Assembly: GCF_000247815.1 (NCBI RefSeq)
Contig: NC_021673.1
Coordinates: 39,758,592-39,822,591, forward strand
From: Ficedula albicollis
Taxonomy: Eukaryota; Chordata; Aves; Passeriformes; Muscicapidae
Direction: 5' to 3'
DNA: 64,000 nt
The notes below the pieces were generated by a model. The model made no database searches and had not been told where the DNA came from. It was given only the letters and a program-made list of their open reading frames with translations. A program made the position numbers and the translations under genes. Positions 47,852 through 59,676 of the stretch are shown in pieces (the first letter of the stretch is position 1; the number at the start of each line of letters is the position of its first letter).

Positions 47852-50800
47852 CTGTAAATATTTTTTCAAGTTCCATCTTTTTCAGAACAACTTATGAACC
47901 TTCTCAGTTTTATAAATACTATAATTAACACTAAAAAAAACTACTGACAGAGACTGTTAAAACAATGTATTTTGCTACCATGATTTTTCTTAAGGAAGTC
48001 TCACCTCTTACTTGTTGAACCACAGGAAATCAATACTGCTAAAATGATCAGACAGCAGAATAGATGTAGATGAAAATTTTCTACTTTAACACACAGAAAA
48101 AAAATTCCTGACTGCATGGAGTTCTACAAATAAAAATAGTTCCTTTTTGTGTCAGTCGTTATTATTTCACCTTTTTTTTTTGTATGCTGTTTAGGAGAAA
48201 CTGAAAACCTGAAGATAACTTATCATTAACTGAAATATGGGTTTGACCCCTAAAAGGACTACACCAAATTAGCTAAAACAACTCATTTCCATATGATCCA
48301 ACACTTATCCATTACACAACAGGAGAAAAGACATCCAGGTGCTCTTCAGAAAATTTAGATGTAAAGCACATATTCTGCCTAAGTCTTTGAATAGATATCA
48401 GATTAGGGATGAGAGCAGTACTTTTCTTCTTATACTTTCCTTCTTATCCATCAAATCCCATTCATCCTATTAAAACTTACTTTCAAGCTCCTCACACCCA
48501 TCACAGACATCTTTATTTAGAGAAAAACAAAGTTACCAAAAGATGGAAATCTATTCAGTCCTCTAGACAGATTCACCCCAGATTTTTTTTTCAGTTTACT
48601 TTTTTAGTCCCTGCAGGATGCTCTGGTGTTCAGAGGTCCACAAAGAGACTGATTGAACAAAGTAACTACAATTTCCTTTTCCACAAAAGACCCCAGACAG
48701 CCAACCGGGCCTGAAAAAGCCAGAGAGCTCTCATTCCATCAGAGCCAAGGAAGGAAAAAGAAAGGGGTGGGGGATGAGCAACCCTGACCAGGAGACAAAT
48801 TCGTTCTTAAAGCTGCTCCAGTAAGTCTGGCTTTCAGTTCTTCAGTTTAGCAGCTCCCTGTCGGAATTAAAAGCATGTCAGTGGAGGTGGAGTAAAAAAG
48901 AACAAAAAACGTAGGGGAAAGAAAAAGACAGCAGGGAAAAATCTCACTGACCTCCCTCAGCAAAGCTCTTCCTCAAGAAGCAAGGAACTCTGCTGGCACA
49001 GAAAGTTAATTTAATTCTTCCTGCCCCACCAGTCTTGACTCAAGGCCATTTGATTTCACAGTTCCAGTATGTGCAGTAGTTAGCAAGTTGTGCCATGCAC
49101 TCGGCAGAGTGAAAAGCCATGACTGCAGCATGCCAAAGCCTAATCTGTGACAGGCATTCCCAGTTCTGGAGCTCTACACAGCGTGCCTTGGATTGCTGGG
49201 TGCTGTGAGGCAGCAGACAGGCTGGTGTGCACAGTCTGAACTCTGGGACCTAGGGATGCATCCTGAGAGTGTTTACCACCAGGACAATGCTAATCATCAG
49301 CAGCATGGAGGTGTGGGCTCTCTGCAGGATAAAAGGGCAGAAGAAAGCTTGTGTTTAGACTGGGCAGTAAGAACAAGATCATAGCTGGGAGCAGAAAACC
49401 CATAAAATAGCTCCATTTAAAGCATACATACAAATTAAAAATTAACCACTGTTGCCAAAAAGCTGCACGTAACCCCACCCTCAGCTATACCTGCCTATGT
49501 AGGCACTGCCAAATTCAAGTGTAATATGTGCTCTGCTGTCCCTCCAGCATGACCAGCCAAGAGCCACCCTCTCACATGTGTCCTGCTCCCCAGGAAAGTG
49601 CCCAAGGGAGAGTCACCATTTATTATTGCTCTTGATGACTGGCTGTTGTAGAAATCAGTGACTTCAATGATTTTTTTTGGAAGCAAGTCATCCTCCTGGG
49701 TCTAAGAAGTCTTTAACATCAGCCAAGTAGCTTGACCCAGCTGTTCAGAGATGGAATAATGTGGAAACAAAAATCACCATTGGTACTGCTGTATATTTGT
49801 TGGGACCATACTAAAGAGCTCAAAGCTGCTTTACAGAAAATGCTACAAAAATGCTGTCCAGAAGCTGTTATCCTCTCCTGTAAATGTGAGTGCACAGACA
49901 GTAATGTCTGCAGTCCTGTTTTGCCAGCATTTCCATTACGATTCTCTGCTTTAATGAAGAATTAACAAGATTAAATACACTTTAGCTAGTAGACCTTTAA
50001 GTTCTATGACAGTACATTGTATTTACATTACAAATGTTAATGTCACAATTCTTCTTGATTTTGAAAAGTACAATGATAAATTAATTTACCTTTAAAATAA
50101 AAACCATACCAAAAATAACTTTAAAATCTTCAAACTTATTGTACTACTCTTTATAGAAAAAGTACGTTATTTATGCTATTAAAAAGAGAACCTAATGCAT
50201 TTTTGTAATGTAAGAATTAATTAAATTCTAGAGAACTAAACAGATCCCAGAAAAGGACAGCTACTCTCTCTGTACATAACATAATCATATGCCCTAAATC
50301 CAATTATTTTCTTCCTCTGAAAGGTATTTAAGGATGTCATCTCCATAGGGCCTGGCCCACTGCCACAGAAAGCACAACAATGCACACTGCAGCTGATGAG
50401 AAAGCCTGCATTCCCCTTAGGCTTGGAAACCTTGTGTAGGACCAAAGACTCAAGAGTGAAAAGCATCAGGATGTTGAAAAGAAGTCTTCATACATATTTT
50501 TAAATTATTCATATTCATCAAAACTTAAAAAAACCAATCAGCTAATAGTCCAATCCAAGGGGAACCTTCAAGCTTTATATGCAAGGTATGACAGTGGTGG
50601 TATGGGAAGTTTTGGGAACTCAGGGTATTCATCCCACGTGTGTTTAACCATATACTGCCACTATTGGTGCAAGTCACCACTTCTGAGATTGATGGGACAA
50701 CCAGCATCCTGGAATTTTCTCCCCTCCTCCACCAACTTACTGAAGATGAGCCCAGGAAGATAAGCTCAGACAGCCAAAACATAGTTTCTTCAGCCATTCA

Positions 50801-52223
50801 ATCATCCTTAGATTCAGATTGCTTTACACCAGATGCCTGATTTTAATCATTGTCCATATGTCTGAGTAAGCATAAAAACGTACTGCAGAGCCATGACTTG
50901 GACCTTCACACTTTTCTCAGAAAGCATACACTTTTCTGCTTATAATCAACCCACTGACAAGTGAAGGATTATGATTTTCTTAATTGTCCCTGGTTTATCT
51001 TCTGTGAGATGGCCGAATTAAATAAGCTATTATCTTGAAGGACAAATATGCAGTAAGTATTGCGGTATAATATCCCCAGCCAGTAAGTTCAGTATTGAGT
51101 CCTAGAATAAAACATGACAGACTTTGTTATGTTCTCTTTTCCAGGGTGTCACTACCAACCCAACACATCCTAGAACTTAATAAAGCCTGGCAGCCTCCAA
51201 CTCATGATACATCCAGAATACGTATTTTTTTCCCCCCACTGCTTTTTCTAATAACTGGTGCTGTTGTGTTTTTCTTGGGATGGTGGATGACAACCATCAC
51301 ACCTGCACACTGGAATGTAGCTGTCAGGGTAATTCCATCCAAAATTAAGTTCCATGAAAGCAAAGGTTTAATGGGGGAAAAAAATGGTGAACTGGTCTGT
51401 AGCAGGCCTTGAGTTTAGGATCTTTTATTTGTTACATTTCTTTCTTCTACTTTTTTTCTACCCGTATGGCGCATGCCTTCATTTAAGTGCTATGCACAGC
51501 ATGTGTCCCAGTAAACTGTCCCAATGCAGTTCAGAGCTGTGGCACAGAATGCATGATTTGAGCAATTTAAGCTCTGCATACTGCATAGTGAGAGCTGTGA
51601 AAAGTACCCGAAAAATAAATAACATGGAAATCTGACATTTGAAAGTCAGTGAAAGCAAGCTGAAGGAGAAGAGTTCTTTCTTCCTATTTATCATACTCTA
51701 AAGATTTTAAGGTGTATTGTACAACAACTGTTGTACAGCTGTGTAATCATCAGGCCCACAATTCTGCTGGGAAGTGTTTTTCAAATGGTAGATTTGGTTG
51801 CCAATATAAGAAACAGACAGTGAAACAGAAACAGGTATTTTTAAAAAAGGGCTTTGGAAAATGTCTCCCTGTGCCCAGTATATAGAGCAAATATAAGTCT
51901 TCACTTAAAGTGAGTTATATTTCATTAGTGTCTGCAGCTGCCTAACTTCTCTTCATCTTCTGTGGAGAGGCAGTAGAAAACATTGTTAGTGACATTGACA
52001 TCATTTGCTAGTGATAACCAACTATGAATAAATTCAAAATCTTGTTGAATCAAGGTTTACTGGCTAAGCTCACAGGATAAAAGCCTTAAGAAACTGTATT
52101 TGCTTTATTTTCTGGAGCTAAGGTCGAGTATGCTGAAGCTTCAGGTTTTGGGTTTTTTTGAAAGGTGGAATAGGGCTAAACTCCAATTAAGAGACAGACT
52201 GAGTAAGATATTTGTTTAGGAGC
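47852..52223. other. Unique noncoding sequence
   Basis: AT-rich. A 105-codon plus-strand frame (51095-51412) contains a hydrophobic stretch that could pass for a membrane segment but has no family resemblance that I recognise. No transposon ends or RNA genes were seen. Confidence 0.55.
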
Positions 52224-53415
52224 TATGTAGTAATGTATCAAATCCAATCCACTGGAATTGCCCTTTGTGTTTTATTTTTACAAAAGGAAAAAAGAACAAA
52301 AAAAAATCCGTCATGGTATTCAATTCAAAACTGGATTCATGCACATTGAAAACTTTTCAATGCACAACTAGCAGGCAAGAGGAAAGTGTTATTACCCTCA
52401 CTTTGGAAGCTCCATTAAAAAAAAGCTTCATTTACACTTCTGTATTTTTAGAAATATGGTGGTATTTGCTTGTTTCTTCCAGTATATCACAGATAGTATT
52501 TAGCTGCTGGGTTTATGAGGTGCTTGCAATTGTAACTCAACAGACAAATCCTTTGTTATAAAGAGAGAACAAATAATGGGGATTTACAAAGCTGTAATTA
52601 TATCAAGAGGGTTTATACGTAAGGATGTATTAAAGGAAACACTATAGGCAAAATAACTTCTTTTAAAAGGAATCCTCTGAGCATTATCACCACTTGTAGT
52701 AAGAGCTCTGATACCATAACAGCAAAAGCAAAGATGACTTCAAGTGTTCCCACTGTCTGAATCAAATATGTTAAATTTCACTTCAATATATTCCATGAGC
52801 ATAATGTAGCTGAGAAATTAATGTAGTAATGTATCAAAGCCAATCCACTGGAATTGCCCTTTGTGTTTTATTTTTACAAAAGGAAAAAAGAACAAAAAAA
52901 AATCCGTCATGGTATTCAATTCAAAACTGGATTCATGCACATTGAAAACTTTTCAATGCACAACTAGCAGGCAAGAGGAAAGTGTTATTACCCTCACTTT
53001 GGAAGCTCCATTAAAAAAAAGCTTCATTTACACTTCTGTATTTTTAGAAATATGGTGGTATTTGCTTGTTTCTTCCAGTATATCACAGATAGTATTTAGC
53101 TGCTGGGTTTATGAGGTGCTTGCAATTGTAACTCAACAGACAAATCCTTTGTTATAAAGAGAGAACAAATAATGGGGATTTACAAAGCTGTAATTATATC
53201 AAGAGGGTTTATACGTAAGGATGTATTAAAGGAAACACTATAGGCAAAATAACTTCTTTTAAAAGGAATCCTCTGAGCATTATCACCACTTGTAGTAAGA
53301 GCTCTGATACCATAACAGCAAAAGCAAAGATGACTTCAAGTGTTCCCACTGTCTGAATCAAATATGTTAAATTTCACTTCAATATATTCCATGAGCATAA
53401 TGTAGCTGAGAAATT
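52224..53415. repeat. 596-bp direct tandem duplication (2 copies)
   Basis: Copy 1 (52224-52819) and copy 2 (52820-53415) both begin ATGTAGTAATGTATCAAA and end CATAATGTAGCTGAGAAATTA. One difference is visible, T52243 against G52839. An identical 98-codon plus-strand frame occurs in both copies (52265-52561 and 52861-53157) and starts at a non-ATG codon. I recognise no domain in it. There is no spacer between copies and the flanks are not duplicated. Confidence 0.97.
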
Positions 53416-54349
53416 ATTTTACTATATGTTGGATATTTTTTTATTTAGTAATGTTCACCACAGTTTCTACTGTTGTTAACTCACAATGATTTCTATGTCT
53501 CCTCACAGTAAAACACTGAGCTGGGAACCACAAAATCAAAACATTTTGTATAAATTTATTCTGAGATTGTTTTGACCTTACTAGCTTATTGGTAAATTAA
53601 AATGGGAGAATCTGACACTTGTTCAAGAAAATTCAGCAAATAAAATTGGAATTACTTTCCCAAAGTTCTTCTCTAAGATCAGGGATTCATTTACCTAGTT
53701 CAGATTTTTTAAAGAACTGATTATTGCTATCAGTAACATACAATTCTGTATCGGACTTTAAGGTCCTGAACACATTGAAAAAGTTGCTAGTGCAATGTAT
53801 GACCAAAAAAAAACCACTACTTTAGTATTAATTGCTTTTATGGAGACAGGCACTATGATTAATTAGATTAATTCAAAGGAATTACAGATCCATGCAAAAG
53901 ACATAGTTGCACTGTTTCCCCAAGTGTAAGCTTTTTTTTTAAAAATATACTAATTACAATGTTTTGACTTCTGGCATGGATCCCTGGACCAGTCAGGGCT
54001 GCAGGAAAGCAGTGCGACAGAAATGCACAGGGAGGAATAAAGTGGTAAGAGGCACTTGGAGCAAACCCAAGGCATGAGGGCGGTCCCAGTTCGGAGGGAG
54101 GAATGGGCAGCATCACCTCTGCTATCCTTCCACATCAGCACAGAGCTGGTGGTGATAGGAGGTGCTCAAAGCCTGCTGCAGAGGAGAGGGACAGGGAAAA
54201 TAGGGGACAGAGGTTCATAGTCTTCCAGCCTGATCCCTCTGATGCATGATTCCATATCCATAGGCAACATCAGGACACAAAAAGACTTTCTCTCTCTCCC
54301 ACTTAATTCAGAAAAGGTTTTCATAATTGTTTACTTTCTTGTTTAAAAG
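53416..54349. other. Unique noncoding sequence
   Basis: AT-rich with a GC-richer stretch near 53980-54200. No recognisable gene. Confidence 0.6.
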
Positions 54350-54488
54350 GAAGGAGTTCAAGAAGTGTTTGAACAATGCTTTCAGGCACATGGTGTGATT
54401 CTTGGGGCTGTCCTGTACAGGGCAAGGAGTTGGACTCCATGATCCTTGTGGGTCCCTGGCAGCTCAGGATATTCTGTGATTCTGTGAC
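54350..54488 (+). mobile_element. CR1 LINE 3' fragment
   Basis: Short (about 140 bp) sense CR1 end with the blocks CAATGCTTTCAGGCACATGG, GTGATTCTTGGGGCTGTCC, GGAGTTGGACTCCATGATCC and the tail ATTCTGTGATTCTGTGA. It shares the CAGGCACATGG block with the fragment at about 11.1 kb, indicating the same subfamily. The 146-codon plus-strand frame that starts in it runs out into unique sequence and is not a gene. Confidence 0.92.
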
Positions 54489-54620
54489 AAAGCAAGTGAA
54501 TTTAACAGCTAAGATACAATGGATTAGAAAGCCACATTTCCAGTTTTACAAACCAGAAGAGTTTTTGGTAGATATAATATTTCAACTTTGGTGTTTGATC
54601 CTGAAACTTAAAAAAAACCC
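54489..54620. other. Short unique spacer
   Basis: Nothing recognised. Confidence 0.6.
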
Positions 54621-54733
54621 AAAAACAAACAATCCACGATTTTTGTATTTGGGATCAGTCACATGGACTTTTAAAAAAAAAAACAAAAACAAACAATCCA
54701 TGATTTTTGTATTTGGGATCAGTCACATGGACT
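54621..54733. repeat. 64-bp tandem duplication (2 copies)
   Basis: AAAAACAAACAATCCACGAT at 54621 and its near copy at 54685, each continuing through TTTTGTATTTGGGATCAGTC to ACATGGACT. The only difference over the 49 aligned bases is CCACG against CCATG, a CpG transition. An A-rich run separates the copies. Confidence 0.95.
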
Positions 54734-55590
54734 ATGTAATGGAAAAGCTCTATAATTTATCTGAATCATTATTTTATTTTGTTCTCTCATGGCTCCAATT
54801 GTTCATTGTTAATTAGATCCAGCCACAACAACTCATTGTGCAAAAGGCATACTCTGTTTTAATCAAAATCTTGGACGGCATTTTGGATGGCATCTTTAAA
54901 AACTTGGACAGAACACTCTGTGGTTTCCTCACCGATGAAGAATCAAAATGATTAACTATGAACACATCTTCCACTGGATGCTGATGCTTATTATCAAGTT
55001 ATTTGATGAGCAGCCCCTTGTTTCCTGGAATTTTTTTAGATTTCCTTCTGTTTTGTACCTGCTTTCTTCACTCAGAACAGTAATGAACAGAAAACCTGAC
55101 CCATAGGACACATCCATGGCGAACTCTTAAATAATTTTTTAATTTCTATTTTATGCTGTGCTGAAAATGATGCTGTAAACACAAAGTATGACTGTGACAC
55201 TCTTATCTATTTGAAATCAGATCTTTTTCACCTATGATGTTCAATCTGTTTTCCCAATTGTTTTAGCATTTAAGAGAAATGGCCAGTGTCTGGGAATGAA
55301 ACACATCAACAAGCTCATGCTTATGGACTGCCTTCATTAAATGCATTTTGGGGACAAAGTACTGGTTCAGATTATCCTCACAGGTAGTTACTGGTGACAA
55401 AATCTGAACGTTTCCTTGGCAGAAATAAACGTAGCACAACACTTTTATCTATCAATATATAAATTGTCATTCAATGAAACTTTTGATTTTTGGTGCTGCT
55501 GTTTTAAGAATCTTTGCTAGGTTTTACATTTTGCTCCATAAGGTTTAGTTTTTTCTTTTATGTCAGGCTGCTTAGCAACTTCCAGTTAGA
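54734..55590. other. Unique noncoding sequence
   Basis: AT-rich. A short near-repeat of TTGGACGGCA/TTGGATGGCA lies near 54872. Nothing else was seen. Confidence 0.6.
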
Positions 55591-56007
55591 GTGAGTCCAG
55601 AGGAGGCCATGAAGATGGTAAGAGGGCAGAGAACATCTCTGATGAAGACAGGCTGAGAGAGTTGAGGTTGTTCAATCTGGGGTGACCTTGGAACGCCTTC
55701 CAGCACCTAAAGGGAGCCTACAAGAGAGCTGGAGAGGGACTTTTTACAAGGACATGCAGAGACAGGATAAGGGCAGAATGGCTTTAAACTGAAATAGAGT
55801 ATTAGATAAGATATTAGGAGGAAATTATTTACTATGAGGATGATGAGGCACTGGAACAGGTTTTCCAGAAAAGTTCTGGATGCCCCAACCTTGGCATTCA
55901 AGGAAAGGTTGGATAAGGCTTTGAACAGCCTGAACAAGTGGAAGGCATCTCTGCCCATGGCAGGTCCCTTCCAACCCAAACCATTCTACGATTCTGTGAT
56001 TCCATGA
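55591..56007 (+). mobile_element. CR1 LINE 3' fragment (longest in window)
   Basis: Sense-oriented CR1 3' end of about 417 bp. Blocks in order are GTGAGTCCAGAGGAGGCCAT, GAAGACAGGCTGAGAGAGTT, GGGAGCCTACAAGAGAGCTG, GAGAGGGACTTTTTACAAGG, GGCTTTAAACTGAAATAGAG, GGCACTGGAACAGGTTTTCC, CAGGTCCCTTCCAACCCAAA and the tail CATTCTACGATTCTGTGATT. Compared with the family layout that I remember, about 15 bp (the GAGAAGAGAAGGCTC block) is missing near 55680. No ORF1 or reverse transcriptase sequence is retained. Confidence 0.94.
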
Positions 56008-56157
56008 AATAGCCACAAGATCAGTGTTGTAAGGCTGTAAAGAGAAAATTGCAGGGGATTCTAAACTGCAGTATACAAAATAGCAGAACTTAACATGCTG
56101 TCTAGCCATCAGTTACTCCTGCTTGCCTTCCCTTTGCATTAATACAGGCAATAATAA
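56008..56157. other. Short unique spacer
   Basis: Nothing recognised. Confidence 0.6.
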
Positions 56158-56204
56158 CACAATTGTTTTATAATAAAAACACAATTGTTTTATAATAAAT
56201 GACA
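56158..56204. repeat. 22-bp tandem duplication (2 copies)
   Basis: ACACAATTGTTTTATAATAA occurs twice in succession with a 22-bp period. Confidence 0.92.
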
Positions 56205-59200
56205 TTACATCGTGAATTAAACTATCATCACACTGTATTATGTAATTACAGAGAGAAGTAAAAATCTGTTTGATTTTAATCTTCTAACTTTTTCAAACTA
56301 TTTAAAGCTTTCAAACACAGTCTGGAAGGAAATCTAATAAGCTCAGTTTGCACATATAAGTGGTGATTTTGGATGCCTGGACATTTCTCTGACTGACTAA
56401 AATGTCTTTAATAGAATCTTGTTTTCAGTAAGAACTGAATACCATCTTTCAGATGTTTTAGGTTACGCACTCTGAAATGGCCTTATGCCAAATCATGACT
56501 CACTTTTCAAAATTTAAGATCCTGTATCTAGTCTCAAAACCCAGCAAAAAATGAATTCCTTCACTATTATCAGAGTAGCACCATAATTTGGAGAAAAATG
56601 AAAGATCACTTTGGCTAGTTTCTTTCCTAAAGCAAAAGAAAACACAACAGCCAAGGTTTTCGACTGGCCAGTTAAAAACAAACAAATAAACAAACACAAA
56701 ATAAGCTTCTTTCTTACATGAATAATATTTTAGATTGCTCACAAATTAAACAACCTCTGCATGTGTTTCAGAAGAAAAATCATAATAGCAATAACGAAAG
56801 CTTGTCTCCTTTTTTGACATGGTATGTAATGCTACATCAGCCCATTTCAAGCACTGTGCTCTAAAAGTTTAAACATATCATATTTCAACCACTGAATATA
56901 AATGCTAAGGATCAAAATTCCCCAAAATTCACCTAGTAAAATTAGCATAAGTAGCAGTCTGCCTGCACAACACTTGAAGAGTTGACATTCCAAAACTCTT
57001 AAAATTCTGCTTTGCCCTCAGCAAAGACACTGAAAAGCAGAGACTGATGAAGCAGCAGCCTGCTTCCTTGTCACACAACTTTTATATCCCTAATTTCAAG
57101 CAAGTTCTGCCAAGTGACTGACAGACAGAGTTTCAGAAAAAAAAATAAAAATCAACATAGCTGAAATTGTGTTGGTTGAATGCTACAGCACGGCAGACAG
57201 CAGCTCTATATGCCATCACAGCAGGAAAAAAACTCAATTGCTTTTAATAGACAGGCATTTAGTGCAACTAGTATAATCTGGAGTGACATTTTCCCCTGTC
57301 TATTATGTAAGCTGAAAGCTAAACTGGTGCTTTTATACTTTATGTTGCCTATTTTCAACACACTGCCTTATCATCTTTCCCTCAATTTTAAGGTATTTTA
57401 GTAGCAAAGAAGGGGGGACTAATCACATCTTTGAGATTTCTTTTTAATGTCCTATTTTCTTCCAGTCTGTGTTCACATTGCCACACAGGCTTCAATAGGA
57501 ACTGTTCTTTGTTCAGTTAGCACTATTCATATTCTATGTTTAAAAATCTCTCTGAGAACTTTAACTCGCCACAGAAAATAATTTAAAAGGTAAAGAAAAA
57601 TCCAGAAAATTTGAAGGAAAGAAGAAATCAAAAGACAAAAGAAGAGATGGACTTTAAAAACTCAAGGGAAGTCAATCCATATTACCAGCATCATTCCCTA
57701 ACACCTTTTTCAAAATTTCAGGAAAAGAAGAAAAAAAGTTAGAGACATCACCATTTTTATATCCCAGGCATCGTCCAGAATGTGTGAACATCTACCTTCA
57801 CAACAGCAATTGTCCTTGACAAGGTTTTCAAAATGGCACTCAGCAGCAGCCTTAGAGAGATCAGAACTTCCCACAGAAAGAGCGAAGCAGATAATGACAG
57901 ACTTGTTCTGCTAAAACAGGAGTTTATGACTCCAAGATACTTAAATTAATAATGCTTTTCCAATCTTTCTGTCCACCTATCTACTGTTGCTCACCTCTGT
58001 GCTGCCCCTGGATAAAGCTGATAACTTAATCAGTAACCCTTTCAAGATAGCCAGCTCTGATAGACTGACTTGTCTTTAATGTATTTTGATAGACAAATAA
58101 AGCTGTCTAAGTGCCAAGGAGTCTGCATATTTAAGATTCAGTTCTCAAAGAAGCAAGTGATTAAAATCTAGTGATTTTGCAAGACAAGTTCATAAGGACT
58201 ATAAATACAAACACATAGCATCAAAAGACCTCACCAGCCAGACATCTGAATACCAGAAGGAGACACAAGGCATAAAAGAAATCAAACCTTCAGAAACAGC
58301 GTACCAAATTGATTAGGCAACACTGCAAGAATGAGTCTTACAGGAAACACTTTATTGTGTATATGTGCCAAACATGTTTATGACTTCTCTTAAAAGACCT
58401 ATCTTGCACTATCCCGGTAGGACTTCAGGAGATCATGTCCCACCTGTATTCCCTGTGTGTCCCACAATAAACAACACTGCCTCCATTAGAAGAATGTCCT
58501 TTCCAGGCACATATCACTTCCTGAAAAGTTACTAAAAATGTCCTACCCCAGTGCTTTCAGAGCTGCATCACGAGCAGGAACCTCTGACTTTCCCAACCTG
58601 AAGCAGAAGCATTCAGCGTATATGCACAGACAGCACTGCAGAGCTTGTTGGACTACCTATGGGTGCAAGAGAGGTGCTGACCACTCACCCAGCTCTGCAG
58701 ACCATGATGCAGTCTGCACATCTCCCCCTCTCTCTCAGAACTGCAGGTCTGCTGAGCCATGCACTGATCCCTGTGCATTGGACAGGAAGCCTCCTCCACG
58801 TGAGCCTCCTGCCAGGAGCACCAAAGGGGATGTAAGGCAGCTCATGGAGCACCCAGGGGTGCCATGCCCAAGGGTACCAATACCCAGCTCTCCCCTGACA
58901 CAAAACCTTCCCATAGACAGAGCAGAGTCATCCAGACACAGGATCAGAAAAAGAAAAGTTTGAAAAAGCCTTACAAGATGACAGAAATCTATAAAACTGC
59001 TAACAGATTCACTCAGAAACCTCAATGCTCGTGCAAGCAGCAGTGACTGGAATTTCAAATATGAATTATACCACCTACCCTATACCAGACAATGCTCTTC
59101 AGTTTCTATTGAAATTTAGTACAGGGGCTGAGAAGATTTCGTATGCCAACAAGCTGGAGAGGGCTGTGAAACCAGCAATGGCCCATGCTCTGCCCTTTTT

Positions 59201-59343
59201 CAGAAAACTGATGCTGAACGAGACAACCAATGGGAAAAAATAACCTTAAGTTCAGCACAAAGGTATTTTTTCCTCATTACAGCACAAAAAACACATGGCA
59301 GGGGCCCATTTCCATTTAGCTTTCTTTGTGTCTTTTATATCAG
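56205..59343. other. Unique noncoding sequence
   Basis: AT-rich, purine-rich near 57590-57660. A 141-codon plus-strand frame (58538-58963) lies in a GC-richer patch and is overlapped by frames on both strands, without a recognisable domain. A 72-codon frame (59025-59243) just upstream of the exon-like pair looks fairly protein-like but ends in TAA before any donor site, so it cannot simply be joined to it. Confidence 0.5.
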
Positions 59344-59401
59344 GTGTTGAGCTGGTGAGGCTGACAGCCAACCTCATTTACCTGGCAGACCCCAGCTGCA
59401 G
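59344..59401 (+). other. Candidate internal exon (58 bp)
   Basis: The interval is bounded by a pyrimidine-rich acceptor (TTTCTTTGTGTCTTTTATATCAG ends at 59343; its last 20 bases are typical) and a consensus donor, CAG/GTAAGG, at 59402. Only one of the three frames is open. It reads VELVRLTANLIYLADPSC, a plausible helical segment that I cannot assign to a family. The downstream 90-bp interval has intron features. No upstream exon in a compatible phase was found and the first exon is unknown. It could be the end of an unrecognised gene, a decayed gene, or a spliced noncoding RNA. Chance is also possible. Confidence 0.25.
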
Positions 59402-59491
59402 GTAAGGTCTTCACATCATGACAGTGCTGCTAACATTTTCCCTCTAATTATTTTTGCTCCTTATTTTATATTATTTTGTTCTGTTCTCCAG
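59402..59491 (+). other. Candidate 90-bp intron
   Basis: Starts GTAAGG and ends TTTTGTTCTGTTCTCCAG, a strong polypyrimidine tract and AG. A branch-point-like TGCTAAC lies near 59428-59434 and a CTAAT near 59443. About 90 bp is near the minimum for vertebrate introns. Confidence 0.25.
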
Positions 59492-59590
59492 ATCCAAAAG
59501 GAAGGAAGAGCTTCAAACACTTGGAAGAGGTGCCTCCTCCTAAGGAGAATTATCCAGAAAAACTGCAATCCAGAATTAATAAAGCCTCAC
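59492..59590 (+). other. Candidate terminal exon with stop and AATAAA
   Basis: Continuing the phase of the upstream 58-bp interval gives RSKRKEELQTLGRGASS and a TAA at 59541-59543. An AATAAA hexamer follows at 59578-59583, as expected for a poly(A) signal. The end given here is nominal; cleavage would lie some 10-30 bases after the hexamer. A different frame stays open for 60 more codons through this region and ends at a donor-like CAG/GTGATT at 59677, so an alternative internal exon (59492-59676) is also possible. I recognise no family in either reading. Confidence 0.22.
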
Positions 59591-59676
59591 ATCTTTTCTA
59601 CACGTTTTTTGAGTTCTATATGCAGAGGAGAGTTTTTCATTTATCAGGCAGCAGAAAGGGAAGGGCTTTCTACCAG

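Noticed and set aside
51095..51412. 105-codon frame with hydrophobic stretch, possible membrane protein
   Set aside because: Hydrophobicity follows from T-rich DNA; no family resemblance and no conserved signal visible.
54376..54816. 146-codon plus-strand frame
   Set aside because: It begins inside a CR1 fragment and runs through the 64-bp duplication; both are noncoding repeats.
58538..58963. 141-codon plus-strand frame upstream of the exon-like pair
   Set aside because: No recognisable domain, and competing frames on both strands in a GC-richer patch.
59025..59243. 72-codon protein-like frame as the exon before 59344
   Set aside because: It ends in TAA before any donor site, so it cannot be joined in phase to the 58-bp interval without further assumptions.
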